Shown here in pieces: positions 6,385 to 9,754 of a stretch of 9,754 bases of DNA (positions within the stretch are counted from its first letter, which is position 1; the number at the start of each line of letters is the position of its first letter). The stretch comes from a bacterium. Lineage in GTDB: Bacteria > Patescibacteriota > Minisyncoccia > Minisyncoccales > UBA10102. Both the position numbers and the translations under genes were made by a program. The notes under the pieces were generated by a model. That model was given only the letters and a program-made list of their open reading frames with translations. It did not search any database and was not told the origin of the DNA. The stretch lies in NCBI GenBank assembly GCA_030647175.1, contig JAUSJU010000031.1, positions 1 to 9,754 on the forward strand, read 5' to 3'.

Positions 6385-7053
6385 ATGCATTTTCGCATAG
6401 GACACAGGGGAGCAAAGGCGTATGCCAAAGAGAATACCTTGGAAAGCTTTCGAGAAGCTCTGAAGCTTGGTGTGAACGCTCTGGAGATGGACGTCAGGAG
6501 CACAAAGGACGGCCACATGGTCATTTCCCATGACGAGGATTTACAGCGCGTGTTCAGAGCAAAGGGAAATATAAACGATCTCACGCTCTTGCAGATCAAA
6601 GCTCTCACGAAAGGATTGATGCCTACCTTGGAGGAAGCACTGCGATGTATTGAAAAGAAGGGCAAGAAGATTGAACGGGTGTTCGTTGAGTTAAAAGAGG
6701 TAGGACATGAAGCAAAGGTGCTCAACATCATCAAGAAGACAAAAATGCGCGCTGCGATTATTTCGTTCCTTGAGGAAGCTCTCCAGAACGCGAGAAAGCT
6801 GGATAAGAGGGTAGAGCTGGGATTTATCTATGTGAGGCATCCAGACCCTATCAAAACAGCACTTGGCTTGAAAGCTTCCTACTTAATGCCTTTGTATCGA
6901 TTCACCCATGCAAAGAATATTGAAAAGGCTCATGAGAAGGGTTTGAAGGTTGTCGTATGGACCATCAACACCAGGAAAGAGGCGAAAGAGTATGTCGCAA
7001 AAGGAGTGGATGGCATCGCTTCAGACAAACCAGATATCTTGAAAGGATTGTAG
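6385..7053 (+). CDS. Glycerophosphodiester phosphodiesterase family protein
   Basis: GDPD-family TIM-barrel enzymes hydrolyse glycerophosphodiesters to glycerol 3-phosphate and an alcohol, recycling phospholipid head groups. The 222 residues show the catalytic and metal motifs: IGHRGAKAYAKENT (His7, Arg8, Glu16, Asn17), ALEMDVRSTKDG (Glu34, Asp36), VISHDEDLQRV (His49), VFVELKE (Glu102, Lys104), VVVWTINT, and the closing GVDGIASDKPD. No signal peptide is visible, so it is probably cytoplasmic. The frame has an earlier ATG at 6364 inside the CAP gene, but the HRG motif is normally within the first ten residues, so 6385 is chosen. AGGA lies 4 bases before it, a weak SD at short spacing. It is the last gene of the uppS-CYTH-CAP-GDPD cluster. 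No hairpin terminator is evident after it. Confidence 0.92.
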   Translation: MHFRIGHRGAKAYAKENTLESFREALKLGVNALEMDVRSTKDGHMVISHDEDLQRVFRAKGNINDLTLLQIKALTKGLMPTLEEALRCIEKKGKKIERVFVELKEVGHEAKVLNIIKKTKMRAAIISFLEEALQNARKLDKRVELGFIYVRHPDPIKTALGLKASYLMPLYRFTHAKNIEKAHEKGLKVVVWTINTRKEAKEYVAKGVDGIASDKPDILKGL

Positions 7054-7081
7054 TTGCTTGACGCAGAGAGGGGAGTATAAT
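7054..7081 (+). promoter_or_regulatory. Predicted promoter in the GDPD-64-aa gene gap
   Basis: TTGCTT (7054-7059) and a perfect TATAAT (7076-7081) are 16 bases apart. Transcription would start near 7088, about 50 bases before the 64-aa gene. The 7088-7126 stretch has no convincing gene; it ends in TTTTT and contains AGGTCGGAACGCAGCAG (see findings). Confidence 0.42.
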
Positions 7082-7125
7082 GAATGCAGATGTTTGAAAG
7101 GTCGGAACGCAGCAGATAATCTTTT

Positions 7126-7131
7126 TACAAT
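7126..7131 (+). promoter_or_regulatory. Predicted -10 element of the 64-aa gene
   Basis: TACAAT ends exactly 6 bases before the ATG at 7138, so the predicted transcription start is the start codon. No good -35 is present at 16-18 bases. The spacing is the same as at rpmA, the Nudix gene and rarA. Confidence 0.42.
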
Positions 7132-7137
7132 ATCGAT

Positions 7138-7332
7138 ATGGATCAAGGACAAAACAAATGCGGGTGCGTACATCATTCCATCGGAGGATTGATCGTCACT
7201 CTTTTCGGTCTCCTCTTCCTTTTAGGGAACATGGGAGTCGTGACGATGGAAATGGTGAACACCGGATGGCCTGTGCTCGTCATCATCGCAGGCTTGGCAA
7301 AGCTCATGAAGAAGAAGTGCACGTGTTGCTAG
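7138..7332 (+). CDS. Small membrane protein with LiaI/LiaF-like helices and Cys/His-rich ends
   Basis: A 64-residue protein with two hydrophobic segments (about 15-34 and 41-56). The pattern IGGLIVTLFGLLFLLGNMGV followed by WPVLVIIAGLAKLM resembles the LiaI-LiaF-like transmembrane region (DUF5668 type). Members of that family are linked to envelope-stress sensing, or are of unknown role. Unusual here are the ends: the N-terminus has KCGCVHH (Cys8, Cys10, His12, His13) and the C-terminus KKKCTCC (Cys61, Cys63, Cys64). If both ends face the same side they could bind a metal or form disulfides; this is inference. There is no SD. A strong terminator follows the stop by 12 bases, so it looks monocistronic. 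The family match is by pattern only. Confidence 0.75.
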   Translation: MDQGQNKCGCVHHSIGGLIVTLFGLLFLLGNMGVVTMEMVNTGWPVLVIIAGLAKLMKKKCTCC

Positions 7333-7344
7333 TATCTGTGCTGG

Positions 7345-7374
7345 AACCGCCCTTTCGGGGGCGGTTTTGATTTC
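7345..7374 (+). terminator. Intrinsic terminator after the 64-aa gene
   Basis: An 8-bp stem AACCGCCC/GGGCGGTT with the loop TTTCGG is followed by a T-rich run (TTTTGATTT). Confidence 0.85.
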
Positions 7375-7385
7375 CCTGGACCTTC

Positions 7386-7415
7386 TTGCTACCATTGGAA
7401 TCAGCACTCTATATG
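7386..7415 (+). promoter_or_regulatory. Possible promoter of the 32-aa/58-aa gene pair
   Basis: TTGCTA (7386-7391) and TATATG (7410-7415) are 18 bases apart. Transcription would start near 7422, leaving just enough leader for the GGAGG at 7422-7426. The match is moderate. Confidence 0.35.
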
Positions 7416-7421
7416 TTTGCT

Positions 7422-7426
7422 GGAGG
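7422..7426 (+). promoter_or_regulatory. Strong ribosome binding site of the 32-aa gene
   Basis: GGAGG lies 5 bases before the GTG at 7432. It decides that start over the out-of-frame ATG at 7413. Only three starts in the window have such a site. Confidence 0.7.
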
Positions 7427-7431
7427 AAAGA

Positions 7432-7530
7432 GTGAAAAAGAAAGCGCTCGTATTCCTGGACGGAACGATACGATTCGTTCTTGGGATGGTCATATTAGCA
7501 GCGTTAATCGGGTCATGCCAAGGAGGCTGA
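7432..7530 (+). CDS. Very small hydrophobic protein (32 aa), unrecognised
   Basis: A 32-codon ORF from a GTG start reads MKKKALVFLDGTIRFVLGMV, then ILAALIGSCQGG. A triple-lysine start, a hydrophobic core (about 14-27) and LIGSC near the end resemble a miniature lipoprotein signal: a lipobox with Cys29 as the lipidation site would leave only CQGG as the mature part. A plain single-pass membrane peptide is equally possible. Support comes from the GGAGG site and from the next gene: the SD of the 58-aa gene lies within its last codons, and only one base separates its stop from the next ATG, so the two are probably co-translated. I know of no homologue; function unknown. Confidence 0.5.
   Translation: MKKKALVFLDGTIRFVLGMVILAALIGSCQGG
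7521..7526 (+). promoter_or_regulatory. Strong ribosome binding site of the 58-aa gene
   Basis: AGGAGG lies 5 bases before the ATG at 7532, inside the final Gly-Gly codons of the upstream 32-aa gene. Confidence 0.75.
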
Positions 7531-7531
7531 A

Positions 7532-7708
7532 ATGATCACGACAGCACCTTTAACTCCAGAGAAGAAGAACGAAATCTTAGCAGCTATATACAAGCGTCAG
7601 CTTGGTGACGATGAGTATCCAAGAATAGTTATTGCAACTTCGTATCATGGGGATGAAGAAGCCTATCTCATAGAGATGGCCAAGCAGTACGGCATCCCTC
7701 TCTCATAG
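7532..7708 (+). CDS. Small soluble protein (58 aa), unrecognised
   Basis: A 58-codon ORF reads MITTAPLTPEKKNEILAAIY, then KRQLGDDEYPRIVIATSYHG, then DEEAYLIEMAKQYGIPLS. It is hydrophilic with no membrane segment or signal. The pattern suggests a helix (about 9-22), a strand (about 31-37) and a second helix (about 41-53). A perfect AGGAGG lies before the start and an intrinsic terminator starts 10 bases after the stop, so expression signals on both sides support it as a real gene. It is the second gene of a two-gene unit with the 32-aa peptide. A hydrophobic micro-peptide plus a small soluble partner could suggest a toxin-antitoxin-like pair, but nothing in the sequence proves this. I do not recognise the family. 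Confidence 0.7.
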   Translation: MITTAPLTPEKKNEILAAIYKRQLGDDEYPRIVIATSYHGDEEAYLIEMAKQYGIPLS

Positions 7709-7717
7709 CCAAAGATC

Positions 7718-7746
7718 GCCGAGACCAACTCTCTCGGCCTTTTCTT
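7718..7746 (+). terminator. Intrinsic terminator after the 58-aa gene
   Basis: A 7-bp stem GCCGAGA/TCTCGGC with the loop CCAACTC is followed by CTTTTCTT. Confidence 0.85.
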
Positions 7747-7753
7747 GCAGGTA

Positions 7754-7782
7754 TTGACAAGTATATAGAAATATGCTATATT
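7754..7782 (+). promoter_or_regulatory. Near-consensus promoter of the 100-aa gene
   Basis: A perfect -35 TTGACA (7754-7759) and a -10 TATATT (7777-7782) are 17 bases apart, with TGC directly before the -10 (extended -10). Transcription would start near 7789 and give a leader of about 48 nt. This is the best promoter in the window and, unlike most, has a real leader with an SD. A perfect palindrome covers its -10. Confidence 0.75.
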
Positions 7783-7787
7783 ATAGC
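7775..7787. repeat. Palindrome over the -10 element (operator-like)
   Basis: GCTATA-T-TATAGC is a perfect inverted repeat with 6-bp arms, centred on base 7781 inside the -10 hexamer. A dimeric repressor bound here would block the promoter. The AT-rich composition of the -10 makes some symmetry expected, so operator function is a guess. Confidence 0.4.
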
Positions 7788-7824
7788 TAGCACCTTTCAG
7801 AAGACACAGAGCTTCAGAGGTTGA

Positions 7825-7829
7825 GGAGG
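7825..7829 (+). promoter_or_regulatory. Strong ribosome binding site of the 100-aa gene
   Basis: GGAGG within GAGGAGGA lies 7 bases before the ATG at 7837, an ideal SD spacing. Confidence 0.75.
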
Positions 7830-7836
7830 ATATCCA

Positions 7837-8139
7837 ATGGTTCGGCGATTCATCGGTCAAATCGATCGGGCGGTAGATCGGTTCAGTAGGAAGTATCAGA
7901 AGACCACCTTTGCTCTCACGATCCTGTTTTTTACACCCTTCGTGGCGATGTCAATCCTTGCGATCGTGCTGGGTGGTACCAGGATCCCGGCTCAACTCGA
8001 GCAGGGTTTCGTAGATCTTGAAGACGTCGTGGGAATGGCGTCAGGAATCGGTGTCCTCGTCTGTTCCATCCTTCTGCTGTGCACGGAGAGGCCAGTACAG
8101 CGGTGGATCGCGGCGATCACGCCGTTCAGAAAGATCTAG
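7837..8139 (+). CDS. Two-helix membrane protein (100 aa), unrecognised
   Basis: A 100-residue protein has a basic amphipathic N-terminus (MVRRFIGQIDRAVDRFSRKY), a first transmembrane helix at about 24-46 (FALTILFFTPFVAMSILAIV), an acidic loop (QGFVDLEDVVG), a second helix at about 66-82, and a basic end. The loop is probably outside the cytoplasm by the positive-inside rule. I do not recognise the family. It stands alone between two terminators with a near-consensus promoter and a strong SD, so it can be expressed as its own unit. Base use is unlike its neighbours: all isoleucines are ATC, most arginines are CGG, CGA or AGG, and there are nine GATC sites in about 300 bases. This hints at a different origin. 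Reality of the gene is well supported; its function is unknown. Confidence 0.8.
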   Translation: MVRRFIGQIDRAVDRFSRKYQKTTFALTILFFTPFVAMSILAIVLGGTRIPAQLEQGFVDLEDVVGMASGIGVLVCSILLLCTERPVQRWIAAITPFRKI

Positions 8140-8163
8140 GATTTCCCAAGAAGGGAACAATAC

Positions 8164-8196
8164 AAAGCCGACGAGTAATCGCCGGCTTTCACTTTT
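8164..8196 (+). terminator. Intrinsic terminator after the 100-aa gene
   Basis: The stem AAAGCCG/CGGCTTT extends inward by CGA/TCG after one A-C mismatch, with a GTAA loop, followed by CACTTTT. A small hairpin TTCCC-AAGAA-GGGAA (8143-8157) lies between the stop and this terminator. Confidence 0.75.
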
Positions 8197-8206
8197 CAGC
8201 ATGCCT

Positions 8207-8215
8207 TGTGGATAA
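8207..8215 (-). promoter_or_regulatory. Perfect DnaA-box sequence
   Basis: The minus strand reads TTATCCACA, the consensus DnaA box. It is the only perfect copy I see in the window and lies about 25 bases upstream of the predicted DUF378 promoter. One copy is not an origin; a chance match is possible. Confidence 0.35.
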
Positions 8216-8240
8216 CAGGGGATGGACAGGGTGCGAATCG

Positions 8241-8249
8241 TGGTACAAT
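8241..8249 (+). promoter_or_regulatory. Predicted extended -10 promoter of the DUF378 gene
   Basis: TGG followed by TACAAT (8244-8249) forms an extended -10. A -35-like TGGACA (8223-8228) sits 15 bases upstream, slightly short. Transcription would start near 8256, leaving a leader of about 48 nt without an SD; nothing else is recognised in that leader. Confidence 0.45.
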
Positions 8250-8303
8250 AATTGAATCTATTCGTAAAGGTCGAAGTTTCCATAAATAAGGCACATATAT
8301 ACT

Positions 8304-8501
8304 ATGAAAGGATTAAACGGAATCGCATTGCTATTGGTGGTTGTCGGGGGATTGAACTGGGGCACTGTCGGGCTTATGCAGCTTGACCTCGTAGCCTCGG
8401 TGTTGGGAGCAGGATCCATGTTGACCAATCTTGTCTACGATTTGGTCGGATTGGCAGCTCTCTACGTTGGAGTGACCGTACTGCCAAAGCAGTTTTCATA
8501 A
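8304..8501 (+). CDS. DUF378 family small membrane protein
   Basis: A 65-residue protein of the DUF378 (YuzA-like) family, whose function is unknown. It has two transmembrane helices (about 5-27 and 40-60). The family signature is GGLNWGTVGLMQLDLVASVL (residues 15-34), followed by VYDLVGLAALYVG. Length is normal for the family. The start at 8304 is the only reasonable ATG; the preceding bases are AT-rich (TATATACT) with no SD. An intrinsic terminator lies 18 bases after the stop, so it appears to be transcribed alone. Confidence 0.9.
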   Translation: MKGLNGIALLLVVVGGLNWGTVGLMQLDLVASVLGAGSMLTNLVYDLVGLAALYVGVTVLPKQFS

Positions 8502-8519
8502 AGTAGAAAACTCCAAAGG

Positions 8520-8541
8520 ATCGCCCCAAGGGCGATTTTTT
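8520..8541 (+). terminator. Intrinsic terminator after DUF378, fused to the next promoter
   Basis: The stem ATCGCCC/GGGCGAT with the loop CAA is followed by six T. The last T is also the first base of the TGG that begins the extended -10 of the Nudix gene. Confidence 0.88.
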
Positions 8542-8549
8542 GGTACACT
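8541..8549 (+). promoter_or_regulatory. Predicted extended -10 promoter of the Nudix gene
   Basis: TGG plus TACACT (8544-8549) ends 6 bases before the ATG at 8556, giving a predicted leaderless transcript. The position 17 bases upstream reads TCGCCC, which is the left arm of the preceding terminator and a poor -35 (3 of 6). Confidence 0.45.
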
Positions 8550-8555
8550 GAGATC

Positions 8556-8987
8556 ATGCAAAAAGGTGTTGATCATGTGGGCGTTACAGTCGTGTACTTC
8601 TGCCACGATGGGAAAGGGAACTTCGTGATGAACAAGCGCGGCGCGAACTGCCGTGATGAACAAGGGCGCTGGGACCAGGGCGGAGGGGGATTGGAGTTCG
8701 GAGATACGATAGACGAAACCTTGCGGAGAGAGATCAACGAAGAATACTGCACTGACGTGCTTGAATACGAGTTCCTGGGTTTCCGGGATATCCATCGGGA
8801 ACTGGAGAACGGAACAAAGACCCATTGGATCGCATTGGATTTCAAAGTATTGGTTAATAGGGACAAGGTGCAGAACGGAGAGCCGGAGAAGTTTGACGCA
8901 GTAGAATGGTTCACGCTATCTGACTTGCCTTCACCCCTCCATTCCCAGACTCCGTACTTTCTTGAGAAATATAAAGACAGGTTATAG
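8556..8987 (+). CDS. Nudix hydrolase
   Basis: Nudix enzymes hydrolyse nucleoside diphosphates linked to another group, for example oxidised nucleotides, sugar nucleotides or NAD-like compounds. The 143 residues carry the box at 44-66: GGGLEFGDTIDETLRREINE followed by EYCT. Compared with G-x5-E-x7-REUxEExGU, the first Glu is Asp50 and the last Gly is Cys65. The catalytic REINEE core (Arg58, Glu59, Glu62, Glu63) is intact. The N-terminal strand GVTVVYFCHDGKGNFVMNKR and the C-terminal DAVEWFTLSDLPSPLH fit the fold. The start at 8556 agrees with normal length and with a -10 ending 6 bases upstream. The substrate cannot be assigned. No hairpin terminator is seen after it. Confidence 0.9.
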   Translation: MQKGVDHVGVTVVYFCHDGKGNFVMNKRGANCRDEQGRWDQGGGGLEFGDTIDETLRREINEEYCTDVLEYEFLGFRDIHRELENGTKTHWIALDFKVLVNRDKVQNGEPEKFDAVEWFTLSDLPSPLHSQTPYFLEKYKDRL

Positions 8988-9037
8988 AGTAAGAACATAC
9001 AGAAGAGGATTGACAGAGGTTCTTGGAAAGAGGGATA

Positions 9038-9065
9038 TTGGAAGCAGGCGGTAAAAGAATAATAT
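9038..9065 (+). promoter_or_regulatory. Possible promoter of the 84-aa gene
   Basis: TTGGAA (9038-9043) and TAATAT (9060-9065) are 16 bases apart, ending 13 bases before the ATG at 9079. An overlapping TATAAA (9063-9068) is another possible -10. Upstream, a perfect TTGACA (9010-9015) pairs with GATATT (9034-9039) at 18 bases. I cannot tell which pair is used. Confidence 0.35.
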
Positions 9066-9078
9066 AAACTTTAGATAT

Positions 9079-9333
9079 ATGATTCATACAGAGCATCTTT
9101 TGAAAGTAACCGCGGCATGGGTGAGTATTGTCTACGTCGTATGCTTTGCGGTCGTCGGATTCCTTCCCGGGGCCCGTTCAGGATTCATGATGTATGGTTT
9201 GCATATGAATGTTACAGGCTGGGAGAATATCTTCAGTCTTCAGATTCTCTTTTCCGGCCTGGTGATCTGGAATATCATTGCGGGGCTTGCGGTATGGCTT
9301 TTTGCCACGCTGTTCAATAGCATCAGGAAGTAG
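9079..9333 (+). CDS. Small two-helix membrane protein (84 aa)
   Basis: An 84-residue protein with two transmembrane helices (about 11-30, VTAAWVSIVYVVCFAVVGFL, and about 55-78) separated by PGARSGFMMYGLHMNVTGWE, which carries His42. It ends LFATLFNSIRK. It reminds me of short two-helix membrane families such as DUF5676, in which an early Trp and a loop His are seen, but I am not certain of this. No SD precedes the ATG; the sequence before it is AT-rich with possible -10 elements. An intrinsic terminator follows the stop by 17 bases. Function unknown. The coherent topology and flanking signals make it a real gene. Confidence 0.78.
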   Translation: MIHTEHLLKVTAAWVSIVYVVCFAVVGFLPGARSGFMMYGLHMNVTGWENIFSLQILFSGLVIWNIIAGLAVWLFATLFNSIRK

Positions 9334-9350
9334 GCAAAGAAAAAATCAAG

Positions 9351-9372
9351 AATCGCCACAAAGGCGATTTTT
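9351..9372 (+). terminator. Intrinsic terminator after the 84-aa gene, fused to the rarA promoter
   Basis: The stem AATCGCC/GGCGATT with the loop ACAAA is followed by TTT. The T-run continues directly into the rarA -10 region. It closely matches the terminator at 8520-8541. Confidence 0.85.
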
Positions 9373-9381
9373 GGTTAGAAT
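9372..9381 (+). promoter_or_regulatory. Predicted rarA promoter
   Basis: TAGAAT (9376-9381), preceded by TGGT, ends 6 bases before the rarA ATG. TCGCCA (9353-9358), in the left arm of the preceding terminator, sits 17 bases upstream and matches TTGACA at 4 of 6. The predicted transcript starts at the A of the start codon. Confidence 0.5.
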
Positions 9382-9387
9382 GAGGCT

Positions 9388-9754
9388 ATGGAACCATTGG
9401 CTTCAAAGATCAGGCCCAAGAGCCTCAAAGAGTTCGTGGGACAGGAACATCTGGCAGGGGAGGGGAAGCCCTTGAACGTTGCTATTGCCCAGAAACATCT
9501 GTTCTCTTTTCTTTTGTGGGGTCCTCCAGGATCCGGGAAAACAACCTTGGCAAGGATATATGCAAAGAGCTTGAATGCGAAGCTCTACGAGCTTTCTGCG
9601 GTTTCAGCAGGCAAAGCAGACATCAAGAAGATCATAGACGAAGAAGCAGGGGAGCATCCAAAGCTCCTGTTTCTAGATGAAATCCACAGGTTCAACAAGG
9701 CGCAGCAGGATTTCCTCTTGCCCTACGTGGAATCAGGACAGCTATACCTCATAG
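9388..9754 (+). CDS. rarA: Replication-associated recombination protein A (AAA+ ATPase), N-terminal part
   Basis: RarA (MgsA/WRNIP1 family) is a clamp-loader-like AAA+ ATPase that acts at stalled replication forks. About 122 codons are visible before the window ends. The protein opens MEPLASKIRPKSLKEFVGQE, the family's characteristic PLAxxxRPxxLxEFVGQxH start. It continues with Walker A (LLWGPPGSGKTTLA, Lys51), SAVSAGKADIKKII, and Walker B LLFLDEIHRFNKAQQD, where the DEIHRFNK motif is typical of this family rather than of RuvB or DnaX. The sensor and C-terminal tetramerisation domains lie beyond the edge. No SD precedes the ATG; a -10 ends 6 bases before it. Confidence 0.93.
   Translation, partial: MEPLASKIRPKSLKEFVGQEHLAGEGKPLNVAIAQKHLFSFLLWGPPGSGKTTLARIYAKSLNAKLYELSAVSAGKADIKKIIDEEAGEHPKLLFLDEIHRFNKAQQDFLLPYVESGQLYLI

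Noticed and set aside
7054..7137. tRNA or canonical SRP RNA in the gap before the 64-aa gene
   Set aside because: No T-arm consensus or acceptor pairing is seen, and the SRP-like string lacks a paired tetraloop stem; kept only as a low-interest finding.
7413..7535. A 40-codon ORF in a different frame overlapping the 32-aa gene, with its stop overlapping the 58-aa start as ATGA
   Set aside because: It has no SD, its start lies within the likely -10, and its product is low in hydrophobic residues without visible structure. The GTG frame at 7432 has GGAGG at ideal spacing. I could not exclude it entirely.
7663..7860. Minus-strand ORF of 65 codons
   Set aside because: It spans the terminator at 7718-7746 and the promoter at 7754-7782 on the other strand and shows no coherent protein features.
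8041..8283. Minus-strand ORF of 80 codons
   Set aside because: It crosses the 100-aa gene end, its terminator and the DUF378 promoter region, and its product is not protein-like.
7345..9372. The repeated GC-rich hairpins as a CRISPR array or mobile-element repeats
   Set aside because: Each hairpin is followed by a T-run, stems differ in sequence and spacing is irregular; they are intrinsic terminators. No transposase, integrase or flanking direct repeat was found.

Overview
The window reads as a compact bacterial chromosome segment. It most likely comes from a Candidate Phyla Radiation (Patescibacteria) genome, possibly Parcubacteria-like. I infer this from small intergenic gaps, many very short membrane-protein genes, an L27 with the N-terminus MSTTKSAGSTRLGRDS, and near absence of Shine-Dalgarno (SD) sequences. 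TGA ends several genes (rplI, CYTH, the 32-aa gene), so the UGA-as-glycine code of Gracilibacteria-type lineages is excluded. The presence of L9 fits Parcubacteria-like groups better than those CPR lineages reported to lack it. The taxonomic call is inference.

Layout. 1-418 (-): 5' part of dnaB. 419-488: divergent promoter region whose two -35 elements overlap. 489-3807 (+): S41 C-terminal processing peptidase, rplI and pyrG. rpmA (-) converges on pyrG with a 17-bp coding overlap. A 48-codon membrane ORF starts on the opposite strand at the base next to the rpmA start. 4239-7053 (+): a tight cluster of uppS, a CYTH-domain protein, a secreted or anchored CAP/SCP protein with a C-terminal coiled coil, and a glycerophosphodiester phosphodiesterase; this looks like a lipid/envelope operon. 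7054-9333: a run of small genes (LiaF-like membrane protein, 32-aa hydrophobic peptide, 58-aa protein, 100-aa two-helix membrane protein, DUF378, Nudix hydrolase, 84-aa membrane protein), mostly separated by intrinsic terminators. 9388-end: 5' part of rarA, an AAA+ replication-maintenance ATPase.

The most striking signal is in the promoters. At eight genes (dnaB, ctp-like, rplI, rpmA, uppS, the 64-aa gene, Nudix, rarA) a recognisable -10 hexamer ends only 6 to 11 bases before the start codon. The predicted transcripts would then have leaders of 0 to about 5 nt and no room for an SD. Every start without an SD has T or C just before the ATG. Only three adjacent small genes (7432, 7532, 7837) carry strong GGAGG sites, and all three have A at -1. 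Two terminators run directly into the promoter of the next leaderless gene. The island at about 7.4-8.2 kb, with SD-led genes, a consensus promoter with a palindrome over its -10 and dense GATC sites, looks different from the rest and may be acquired.
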